The notes under the pieces: model-generated | Told to the model about the DNA's origin: nothing | Seen by the model: only the letters and a program-made list of their open reading frames with translations | The model's database searches: none | Part shown: positions 1-6,543 of the stretch, one piece after another | Layout: each line of letters starts with the position of its first letter | How positions within the stretch are numbered: the first letter of the stretch is position 1 | DNA from: an uncultured Clostridia bacterium | GTDB taxonomy: Bacteria > Bacillota > Clostridia > Christensenellales > CAG-314 | Assembly: GCA_934203075.1 (NCBI GenBank) | Contig: CAKPYT010000044.1 | Span: forward strand, 1 to 20,441 | Direction: 5' to 3' | Length of the DNA stretch: 20,441 nucleotides | Translations under genes and position numbers: made by a program

Positions 1-16
1 GTGTGCTATCCCTTTT
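1..16. terminator. Possible right arm of a terminator hairpin cut by the window edge
   Basis: The first bases, GTGTGCTATCCCTTTT, look like the 3' arm and T-run of a hairpin whose other arm lies before the window. The complete terminator at 13452-13485 has a similar arm with the same GTGCTATC/GATAGCAC core. Read on the minus strand it would lie downstream of the phosphoribosyltransferase gene, which otherwise has no clear terminator in 17-83. The left arm is not visible, so this is an inference. Confidence 0.3.
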
Positions 17-83
17 CGGAATTCTTTTTGTCCGGGCGGCGTTTCCCGTGCCGCTCTGCTGTTTTCGGTTCGTTTCCCGAATG

Positions 84-638
84 TTATTTTTCCGGCGGGA
101 ACACGGGGATGGAAGCAAGGTAAATCACGTCGTCGCGATCTTTTGCGTCCGCCTCTGCCAATACAAAGGCTTTTTTATAGATGATGCCTCCGGCCCGACG
201 AACCACTTCTTCCATGCCGCTGAGGCTGTTGCCCGTAGAAACGACGTCATCCACAATGCCTACTTTTTTGCCGCGCAGCAAATCGACGTCATGCTTGCTG
301 AGGTAGAATTTTTGTGCTTTGCCGGTGGTAATGGAGGAACCGTATTCCACTTCGATTCCGTCCTGCATATAAAGCTTTTTCGATTTCCGCGCCACGGCAT
401 AATAAGGATGCCCCAATTCGCGGGCAATGACGTGCGTCAACTGCAAACCTTTCGATTCGGCCGTGAGCAAAACGTCGCAATCCGCAAGGTATTTTGCAAG
501 TTCTTTGCCGCAATGTTCCGTCAGCCCCGGGTTGCCGTGCAGATTAAAGAAACAAATACGCACGCCGTTGGGCAGGGGTAATACGGGCAATTCCGTAGGA
601 TATCCGCAAATACTTAATTGATAGGTTTCCTGAGGCAT
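84..638 (-). CDS. Phosphoribosyltransferase family protein (adenine phosphoribosyltransferase-like)
   Basis: A 184-residue type I phosphoribosyltransferase, probably a cytosolic purine-salvage enzyme joining a nucleobase to PRPP. The PRPP-binding signature VGIVDDVVSTGNS is at residues 126-138, with the two acidic residues followed by the STGNS phosphate loop. ESKGLQL (61-67) and ARKSKK (83-88) fit the adenine/xanthine phosphoribosyltransferase fold, and the length is close to Apt or Xpt. The substrate cannot be fixed from sequence; adenine is the first guess, xanthine or a regulatory PRPP sensor are alternatives. The ATG at 636-638 has an AAGGAAG ribosome binding site (647-653) with an 8-base spacer. 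The gene stands alone, divergent from copA, with its own promoter. Confidence 0.85.
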   Translation of the reverse strand: MPQETYQLSICGYPTELPVLPLPNGVRICFFNLHGNPGLTEHCGKELAKYLADCDVLLTAESKGLQLTHVIARELGHPYYAVARKSKKLYMQDGIEVEYGSSITTGKAQKFYLSKHDVDLLRGKKVGIVDDVVSTGNSLSGMEEVVRRAGGIIYKKAFVLAEADAKDRDDVIYLASIPVFPPEK

Positions 639-680
639 AATCTCTACTTCCTTTGTTTTCTTCTTTTGGAAAACACTATT

Positions 681-709
681 ATTCTACAATAAAAATTCGA
701 TTTTGTAAA
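681..709 (-). promoter_or_regulatory. SigA-type promoter of the phosphoribosyltransferase gene
   Basis: On the minus strand TTTACA (704-709) and TAGAAT (681-686) are separated by exactly 17 bases. They lie about 45 bases upstream of the start codon, and the spacer is A/T-rich. No palindromic operator was recognised. Confidence 0.7.
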
Positions 710-912
710 CACAAAACACAGAAAAACAGAAAACCGAAAAAGCGTTTCCGCGCGGCGTGCAAAAGCCGTTTTCAAAATTCTTTTCCGGGGAAGCGGCTCT
801 TCTTGCGCAAAAGGCCGCCGCCGCGGACGGCAAAAGGAAAAGAACGAAAAGAAAAGGGTTTTTCAGGGTTAAGAAAAAGTGATTTTGCCCAAAATATTCC
901 CGGGCGGAACGG
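710..912. other. Intergenic stretch between divergent genes
   Basis: The whole gap between the divergent genes is 370 bases. Its ends hold the two promoters listed separately. The middle is purine-rich on the plus strand, with A/G runs around 830-880 and a GC-rich patch near 810-830. No convincing small gene is seen: the open frames here are rich in Lys/Arg and lack ribosome binding sites. No CopY-type TACAnnTGTA box and no CsoR-like GC palindrome could be found near the copA promoter. Confidence 0.5.
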
Positions 913-941
913 TTGACAATCCCCGGAAAAAGTTCTATATT
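913..941 (+). promoter_or_regulatory. SigA-type promoter of copA
   Basis: TTGACA (913-918) and TATATT (936-941) are separated by 17 bases, giving a leader of about 60 bases before the ATG at 1009. The 17-base spacer argues against CueR/MerR-type control, which normally uses 19-20 base spacers. A short inverted repeat TTCC/GGAA lies just upstream (around 897-909), but nothing identifies a copper repressor. Confidence 0.75.
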
Positions 942-1008
942 TGAGGCACAAGCCAGTTGCTTATTGCGAACCGAGTAGAATACGGTCGTTTGATTCGGAG
1001 AAAATAGA

Positions 1009-3549
1009 ATGAAACAAAAACAGTTTATTATCGACGGAATGACCTGCGCCGTGTGCGTAGGAGTATGCGAAAAGGCCATCCGTGCGGTGGACGGGGTGGA
1101 GAGCGCCTCCGTCAATTTAGCGTCGAAAAAGGCGTTGGTCACGTTTCGGGAATCGGCAGACGTGGCGGAATGCACGCAAAAGATTCTGGATGCCGTCACG
1201 CGCGAAGGGTATGTCCCGCGCGAGTACGTACACGGCACGGATGACGACGTAACCCACAAAAAAGAACGGAAGCGTATGTCCGTGCAGTTGATTTTGTCTC
1301 TGACATTCAGTGTTTTGCTGATGTTTGTTTCGATGGGGCATATGCTGGGGCTGCATTGGATTACGCCCCACGATACTCCCGTATGGTACGCCTTGCTGCA
1401 GTTGGCGCTTACAATCCCCGTTATGGTAATCGGGTTTCGGTTTTACACCACGGGATTCCGCAATCTGTTTCGGGGAAAACCGAATATGGATTCGCTCGTG
1501 GCGGTGAGTACGACCTGCTCATTTCTGTATAGTTTGTATCTCACGGTAACGATTTTGCTGGGAGAAGTGCAGAATGCGCACTCTCTCTATTACGAATCGG
1601 TCGCGATGATTATTTCGCTGATTCTGCTGGGGAAGTTTTTGGAAACACGGTCGCTCGGGAAAACGGGCGAGGCCGTCAAAAAACTGTTGGATCTCACACC
1701 CAAAACAGCAGTGCTGTATCTTGACGGGCAGGAAAAAACCGTCCCCGTGGAAGAGGTAAAAAAGGGCGATTTGCTGCTGCTGAAAGCAGGAATGAGCGTC
1801 GCCGTGGACGGCACGGTGACAGAAGGATCCGTCAGTGTGGACGAAAGCATGCTGACAGGGGAAAGCATCCCCGCAGAGAAGAAGGAAAAGGCGGCGCTGT
1901 ATGCCGGCACCGTGAGCGTTGCGGGCACCTGCGTTTACCGTGCGGAGCGTTTAGGGCAGGATACGGCGCTCAGTGCCATTATCAACATGGTAGAAACGGC
2001 ACAAGGCTCCAAAGCGCCCATTGCAAAATTGGCGGACCGCATTGCCGGCATTTTTACGCCGGTCGTAATGAGCATTGCTTTGCTTGCGTTTGCGATCTGG
2101 CTGTTGGTCGGTGCGCCGTTTGCCGGGGCGATGAACGTTTTCGTTTCCGTGCTGGTGGTGGCTTGTCCCTGTGCACTGGGGCTTGCAACGCCTACGGCCA
2201 TCATTGCCGGCACCGGCAGAGGGGCTCAGCTCGGTGTATTGTATAAAAATGCGGAGGCGCTGCAAACGCTTGCCGGAACAAACGTTGTGGTCTTTGATAA
2301 AACGGGAACCGTCACCACGGGGCAAGTCCGGGTGGAAAGCGTTCACCCGCTGGGGGAAATGCCGGTGGAGGAGGCGCTTTTCTACGTCGGTTCGTTGGAA
2401 CAGGATTCGGTTCACCCGCTTGCCAAAGCGATTGTGCGCCATTGTGCGGAACACGGAATTGTTCTGGAAAGACCTTCGCAAAGCGAAGCCTCGGACGGTT
2501 GCGGGCTGAAGGGCACGGTGCACGGAAGGGAAGTCCTCGCCGGAAAACCGTCGTTTTTAGGGTTAAACCTGCAAAGTAATGCCACAACGGTGGCGGCATC
2601 GGTGGACGGAACGCCCTGCCTGGAACTGACGTTTACGGACGAACTTCGGGCGGATGCCAAAGAAACGATGCGTGCGCTGCAGGAGATGCACGTAAAAACA
2701 GTGTTGCTCAGCGGAGATAATAAAGCCGCAGCCAACCGTGTGGCGCAGGCGCTGGGAATGGACGAGGCGATTGCCGAAGTGCTGCCGCAGGGTAAGGCGG
2801 AAGAAATCCGTAAATTGATGAAAACGCATTGCGTTGCCATGGTGGGGGACGGCATCAACGATGCGCCTGCCCTGGCAACGGCGAATACCGGGATTGCCGT
2901 CTCCAACGGAACGGACGTGGCAATCGAAGCGGCAGACGTCGTTGTGACTTCGCAGCGACTGCGGGCGGTGGAAACGGCGCTGTCGCTCAGCAAGCATACC
3001 ATGCGTGTGGTAAAACAAAACTTGTTCTGGGCTTTTATTTATAACACCGTCAGCATCCCGATTGCGTGCGGGGCTTTTCAGTGGGCGGGGTTGACGCTGA
3101 ACCCCATGATAGCCGCCGCCTGTATGACGCTTTCTTCCGTCTGCGTGGTCAGCAACGCTCTTCGGCTGAATCTGTTCCGCAAACGTAAGGCAGCGCAGGG
3201 GCAGGCGAGCAAGGCGGAGTGTGCGGCGCAAAGCGAAGCACCGGGGCAAGAAAAAGAACGTACGGCGGCAAGCGCGCCTGCCGTACCCATGCAGGCTATA
3301 AAAGGGGTACAAACCCCGTGCAAAATACAAACGGAGGGAAAGGAAATGAAAAAAGAGTTTCACGTAACCGGAATGATGTGCGCACATTGCGAAAACCGTG
3401 TGCAAAACGCCGTAAAGGCGCTGCGCGGAGTATCGGAATGTACGGCCGATCACGACGCGAACACAGTGAGTGTCTCGTTTGACGAATCCAAGGTGAGCGA
3501 ATGTGAAATTGCGCAAGCGATTCGCGCGCAAGGGTACGAAGTGGAATAA
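1009..3549 (+). CDS. copA: Copper-translocating P-type ATPase with N- and C-terminal metal-binding domains
   Basis: An 846-residue P1B-1 ATPase that should export Cu(I) across the cytoplasmic membrane. In order: an N-terminal heavy-metal domain with GMTCAVC (10-16), membrane helices from about 92, the TGES actuator loop (283-286), the CPC transport site (386-388), the phosphorylated DKTGT (430-434), the HP dipeptide (469-470), GDGIND (613-618), and YN (678-679) plus MTLSS (706-710), which complete the Cu(I) site. After the last helix comes a low-complexity Ala/Gln/Glu/Lys linker (about 722-779) and a second heavy-metal domain with GMMCAHC (788-794). A typical CopA is shorter because it lacks this tail. 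The ATG at 1009 has GGAG at 997-1000. The tail has its own internal start, listed separately. No copper regulator gene is adjacent. Confidence 0.95.
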   Translation: MKQKQFIIDGMTCAVCVGVCEKAIRAVDGVESASVNLASKKALVTFRESADVAECTQKILDAVTREGYVPREYVHGTDDDVTHKKERKRMSVQLILSLTFSVLLMFVSMGHMLGLHWITPHDTPVWYALLQLALTIPVMVIGFRFYTTGFRNLFRGKPNMDSLVAVSTTCSFLYSLYLTVTILLGEVQNAHSLYYESVAMIISLILLGKFLETRSLGKTGEAVKKLLDLTPKTAVLYLDGQEKTVPVEEVKKGDLLLLKAGMSVAVDGTVTEGSVSVDESMLTGESIPAEKKEKAALYAGTVSVAGTCVYRAERLGQDTALSAIINMVETAQGSKAPIAKLADRIAGIFTPVVMSIALLAFAIWLLVGAPFAGAMNVFVSVLVVACPCALGLATPTAIIAGTGRGAQLGVLYKNAEALQTLAGTNVVVFDKTGTVTTGQVRVESVHPLGEMPVEEALFYVGSLEQDSVHPLAKAIVRHCAEHGIVLERPSQSEASDGCGLKGTVHGREVLAGKPSFLGLNLQSNATTVAASVDGTPCLELTFTDELRADAKETMRALQEMHVKTVLLSGDNKAAANRVAQALGMDEAIAEVLPQGKAEEIRKLMKTHCVAMVGDGINDAPALATANTGIAVSNGTDVAIEAADVVVTSQRLRAVETALSLSKHTMRVVKQNLFWAFIYNTVSIPIACGAFQWAGLTLNPMIAAACMTLSSVCVVSNALRLNLFRKRKAAQGQASKAECAAQSEAPGQEKERTAASAPAVPMQAIKGVQTPCKIQTEGKEMKKEFHVTGMMCAHCENRVQNAVKALRGVSECTADHDANTVSVSFDESKVSECEIAQAIRAQGYEVE
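3346..3549 (+). CDS. Probable internally started copper chaperone (CopZ-like), C-terminal domain of copA
   Basis: Within copA and in the same frame, ATG 3346-3348 (codon 780) is preceded by GGAGG at 3333-3337, an 8-base spacer. Starting here gives a 67-residue protein that is exactly one heavy-metal-associated domain: MKKEFHVTGMMCAHC, a helix, then a second beta-alpha-beta unit ending at copA's own stop. That is the size and layout of free CopZ chaperones, which carry Cu(I) to CopA in the cytosol. The linker just before it looks like a former intergenic segment, with a small hairpin at 3304-3317 (GGGGT/ACCCC). Seen: the site, the frame and the domain boundary. Inferred: that the short product is made. 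The alternative is that the site is a relic of a copA-copZ gene fusion. Confidence 0.55.
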   Translation: MKKEFHVTGMMCAHCENRVQNAVKALRGVSECTADHDANTVSVSFDESKVSECEIAQAIRAQGYEVE

Positions 3550-3562
3550 CTCCGTATCGTGC

Positions 3563-3643
3563 AAAAGCCGCACGGCAGCGTTTCCGAACAGGTCTTTGTT
3601 CTTTTGTGGCAAAGTTTTTTGTTCGGCGCGGCGTGCGGCTTTT
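3563..3643 (+). terminator. Long inverted repeat after copA, probable terminator
   Basis: AAAAGCCGCACG (3563-3574) and CGTGCGGCTTTT (3632-3643) are perfect 12-base complements. Nested inside are CCGAACA (3584-3590) with TGTTCGG (3620-3626), and CTTTG (3594-3598) with CAAAG (3610-3614). Together they make one long imperfect hairpin ending in a T-rich tract. It starts 14 bases after the copA stop. The size is unusual for a simple terminator. Confidence 0.55.
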
Positions 3644-3678
3644 TGTTTTATTTGCTTTTCCGAGGGAAAAAGCGGCAG

Positions 3679-3696
3679 CCCCGCCGGGCGGCGGGG
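3679..3696. repeat. Perfect GC-rich hairpin upstream of pgi
   Basis: CCCCGCC (3679-3685) and GGCGGGG (3690-3696) flank a GGGC loop. TTTTCC/GGAAAA (about 3655-3669) makes another small stem just before it. There is no T-run, so this is not a standard terminator. It lies about 80 bases upstream of the pgi promoter; its function is unknown. Confidence 0.5.
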
Positions 3697-3777
3697 AAGC
3701 GGACCGCGTGTTTTTGGGCTAGGTTGTTTTACCGGCAGGCGAAAAGAAAGAGCTATGCGCCAAAACGTAAAAAAGTA

Positions 3778-3806
3778 TTGGAAGAGCCGTCGTTTTGTGG
3801 TATAAT
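3778..3806 (+). promoter_or_regulatory. SigA-type promoter of pgi with extended -10
   Basis: TTGGAA (3778-3783), a 17-base spacer and a perfect TATAAT (3801-3806). TG at 3798-3799 gives the extended -10 form TGnTATAAT. The leader to the pgi ATG is short, about 25 bases. Confidence 0.8.
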
Positions 3807-3838
3807 GAACCAATCTTATCCGACGGACGGTTATTTCT

Positions 3839-5122
3839 ATGAATTTGAAAATAGAAAGTCAAAATATATACGCGTCCGGGGCGTTGACCCGGGCGGAAGA
3901 AAAGGCTTTTGCGGAAGAACGGCAGCGTGCTTTCGAAGCCGTGCAGGCAGACGAACTTCCGATGGCCGGCTGGCGTATGCCTGCGGAAATCTGCAACCTG
4001 CAGGAAGTTCTGCAAGCCGCAAAAGAAATACGGCAGCGGTTCCGGTCCTTTGTCGTGTTGGGCATCGGCGGCAGCGCCTTGGGCAGCCTGGCACTGAAGG
4101 GCGCTCTTGCCCCGGAGAGGGAAGGGGACTTTTTCGTGTGGGACAACGTGGATGCCCGCGTCATTTCCAGGCAGCTCGGGCAACTTTCTTTGCGGGATAC
4201 CTGTTTTTACGTTGTTTCGAAAAGCGGCAGCACGGCGGAAACGCAGGCGCAGCTTTTGTTGGTGTTGGGACGATTGAGGCAAAGCGGCCTCGACGAGGCG
4301 GAGCATATCGTTGTCTGCAGCGAGGAAGATTCGCCGTTGACCGATCTGGCAAAGCAACGCGGCTGGCGGCATTTTTCTTTGCCGAAAAACGTCGGCGGAA
4401 GGTTCAGCGTGCTGACGCCGGTGGGGATGCTTCCGGCGGCAGTGGCGGGAATCGACGTCGTACAACTGCAGGCAGGGGCGGAGGCGATGCGCCTTGCGTG
4501 CCTGGAGAAGAAGAACGTCGCGCTGGATGCGGCTGTCCTTCAGTATTTGCTGTATCGCAAGGGATACCGAACCTTGGTCACGATGCCCTACGCAACCGAT
4601 CTGAAGGCGTTTGCGGAATGGTTTGCCCAATTGTGGGGCGAAAGCCTCGGGAAAAGCCGCAATCTGGAGGGAATCGTCGTGAACGAGGGGCAAACGCCCG
4701 TTTCGGCGGTCGGCGCTACGGATCAGCACAGTCAATTGCAGCTTTATATGGAAGGACCAAAAGATAAAGTATTGGTTTTTGTGTCCGTTGCGGAAAGATC
4801 GGAGGATCTCGGGATTCCCGAAATTGCCGGAATAGAAAGTTTCCTTTCCGGGCATACCTTCAACGAGTTGCTGCAAAGCGAGTTGGAGGGAACGCGCACG
4901 GCGCTTTGTCGCAGCAGCCGCCCGAACTATACCATTGTTTTGCCGCGGTTGAATGCTTTTTCCATCGGGGAACTGATTTATTTTTGGCAAATGCAAACGG
5001 CATACGTCGGGGCGATGCTGCACGTCAACCCGTTTGATCAGCCCGGCGTGGAAGAGGGCAAAAAAATCACCCGCGCACTGATGGGCGGAACGGAAAAAGA
5101 TTCTTCGCAAACGGCAAAATAA
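3839..5122 (+). CDS. pgi: Glucose-6-phosphate isomerase
   Basis: A 427-residue cytosolic enzyme interconverting glucose 6-phosphate and fructose 6-phosphate in glycolysis and gluconeogenesis. The sugar-phosphate binding (SIS) folds are visible: GIGGSALG (75-82), then SKSGSTAET (127-135) for phosphate binding, and GGRFSVLTPVG (186-196). The catalytic glutamate is in WGESLGK (266-272), the ring-opening histidine in DQHSQL (295-300), and the C-terminal catalytic lysine in VEEGKK (404-409). The length is typical of the short Bacillota form (about 450). The ATG at 3839 has only a weak ribosome site (GGACGG, 3825-3830), but nothing better lies in frame and the promoter is immediately upstream. It is a single-gene unit; no clear terminator follows it. 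Confidence 0.95.
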   Translation: MNLKIESQNIYASGALTRAEEKAFAEERQRAFEAVQADELPMAGWRMPAEICNLQEVLQAAKEIRQRFRSFVVLGIGGSALGSLALKGALAPEREGDFFVWDNVDARVISRQLGQLSLRDTCFYVVSKSGSTAETQAQLLLVLGRLRQSGLDEAEHIVVCSEEDSPLTDLAKQRGWRHFSLPKNVGGRFSVLTPVGMLPAAVAGIDVVQLQAGAEAMRLACLEKKNVALDAAVLQYLLYRKGYRTLVTMPYATDLKAFAEWFAQLWGESLGKSRNLEGIVVNEGQTPVSAVGATDQHSQLQLYMEGPKDKVLVFVSVAERSEDLGIPEIAGIESFLSGHTFNELLQSELEGTRTALCRSSRPNYTIVLPRLNAFSIGELIYFWQMQTAYVGAMLHVNPFDQPGVEEGKKITRALMGGTEKDSSQTAK

Positions 5123-5221
5123 CACGGCTTCGGCGGAAAAGCACCGCTTGGGAAAACCCGGTTCCGGCAAAAGGAGAAAGGCCGGCGAGGTTTCCGTTTG
5201 CGGGGAACAGAGCCCGTCAAA

Positions 5222-5250
5222 TTGACAGAAGCCGACCGGGGTGTTATACT
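5222..5250 (+). promoter_or_regulatory. SigA-type promoter of hisS
   Basis: TTGACA (5222-5227), a 17-base spacer and TATACT (5245-5250). The ATG follows at 5278 after AAGGGGAGAG (about 5259-5267). The leader is too short for a T-box, so no tRNA-responsive control is visible. Confidence 0.85.
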
Positions 5251-5277
5251 ACTTGGATAAGGGGAGAGAAACGACAG

Positions 5278-6519
5278 ATGCTATCGAAAACACCTACCAA
5301 AGGAATGAGAGATTTTCTCCCGCAGGAAGAATCCCTGCGGGAATACGCGTTGAGCGTCATTCGCGAAACGTATTATAAATTCGGGTTTCAACAAATCGAA
5401 ACGCCTTGTGTGGAAGATTTATCGCTGCTGACAAGCAAACAGGGCGGAGAAAACGAAAAACTGATTTTTAAAATCATGAAGCGCGGGGAGAAACTGGAAA
5501 ACGCCGCCGACGTGCAGGAAATGTGCGATCTCGGTCTGCGTTATGACCTCACCGTGCCGCTTTCCCGGTTTTATGCGGCGCATCGCGAACAATTGCCGCC
5601 GGTATTCTATGCGCTGCAAATCGGCAACGTGTGGCGTGCGGAGCGTCCGCAAAAGGGGCGGTACCGTCAGTTTTTGCAATGCGATATCGATATTTTCGGG
5701 GAAAAGACGAACCTTGCGGAAACGGTTCTGATACAGGCCACGACGGAAGCGTTGTCCCGTTTGGGGCTGAAGGGCTTCACCGTGCGGGTGAACGATCGCC
5801 GGCTGCTGCGCGCGTTGGGCATCGGCTCCGGTTTTCGGGAGGAAGATCTCGGCAAGGTTTTCATCAGTTTGGATAAGTTGGATAAAATCGGCAGGGACGG
5901 CGTCAAAAACGATCTGACGTCACAGTCCTTTTCCGAAGAGGCAATCGAAACTTTGCTTGGCAAGGTAGAAAAAATCAATGCGGCACAAAACGCACTGGAA
6001 GCCTGCTTCGAAACGGTGGAGGTCGAACCGCAGGTACGGGCAGAGATTACGGAATTGTTCCGCATTCTGCAGGAACTGCGGCAGGAGTATCAGGTCAAGT
6101 TTGATCCCACCCTGGTGCGCGGCATGGGGTACTACACCGGCACGATTTTTGAAATCGGAATGGACGGTTTGGGTATTTCCATTGCGGGCGGTGGCAGATA
6201 CGACGAAATGCTGGGGCGTTATCTGGGGCAAAGCGTGCCCGCATGCGGGTTCAGCATCGGTTTCGAGCGGATTTTGACTTTGCTGACGGATTCCCGCGAA
6301 AAGGACGACGGAACTTGCTATCTGTTGGAGAAAAACCTGACCGCGCAGGATAAAATCGGCGTCATGAAAGCGGCGCGTAAATTGCACGGCTACGGGCAGA
6401 GATGTCTGGTGGCAAATAAAATCAAAAACCTTGCCCGTCAGGTAGAGAGTTTAAAACAGGACGGGTATCGAAAAATCATTTTGGTTTCGGCAGAAGGCGA
6501 GCGCATTTTAGCCGAATAA
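5278..6519 (+). CDS. hisS: Histidyl-tRNA synthetase
   Basis: A 413-residue class II synthetase that charges tRNA-His. Seen: the N-terminal KGMRDFLP (8-15), RYDLTVP (88-94), motif 2 around VWRAERPQKGRYRQF (118-132), the histidine-specific RGMGYYTG (281-288), GGGRYDEMLG (304-313) and motif 3 GFSIGFERI (324-332). The RYDLTVP and KRGEKL segment resembles the form known from Bacteroidota and eukaryotes rather than the Bacillus type with LRPEGT. The anticodon-binding domain begins near 345 and stops at 413 just after VSAEGER, so it lacks the last strand and helix usual in the family. No continuation in another frame is seen after the stop, so this is a short C-terminus rather than a frameshift. The next gene starts 24 bases later, probably in the same operon. 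Confidence 0.93.
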   Translation: MLSKTPTKGMRDFLPQEESLREYALSVIRETYYKFGFQQIETPCVEDLSLLTSKQGGENEKLIFKIMKRGEKLENAADVQEMCDLGLRYDLTVPLSRFYAAHREQLPPVFYALQIGNVWRAERPQKGRYRQFLQCDIDIFGEKTNLAETVLIQATTEALSRLGLKGFTVRVNDRRLLRALGIGSGFREEDLGKVFISLDKLDKIGRDGVKNDLTSQSFSEEAIETLLGKVEKINAAQNALEACFETVEVEPQVRAEITELFRILQELRQEYQVKFDPTLVRGMGYYTGTIFEIGMDGLGISIAGGGRYDEMLGRYLGQSVPACGFSIGFERILTLLTDSREKDDGTCYLLEKNLTAQDKIGVMKAARKLHGYGQRCLVANKIKNLARQVESLKQDGYRKIILVSAEGERILAE

Positions 6520-6543
6520 AAACCGAAATACGGAAGGGCAGGC

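Noticed and set aside
653..916. An open frame in the gap before copA.
   Set aside because: Its product is a run of Lys, Arg and Pro from purine-rich DNA, it has no ribosome site, and it overlaps both divergent promoters.
897..960. A search for a CopY, CsoR or CueR operator at the copA promoter.
   Set aside because: No TACAnnTGTA, no GC-rich CsoR palindrome, and the 17-base spacer does not fit CueR; the small TTCC/GGAA repeat is too short to name.
3559..3720. A hydrophobic reading frame (VSEQVFVLLWQSFLFGAACG) resembling the start of a YabQ-like membrane protein.
   Set aside because: It spans the long inverted repeat, has no ribosome site, runs on into basic nonsense and then shadows pgi. A true yabQ candidate lies at 18062.
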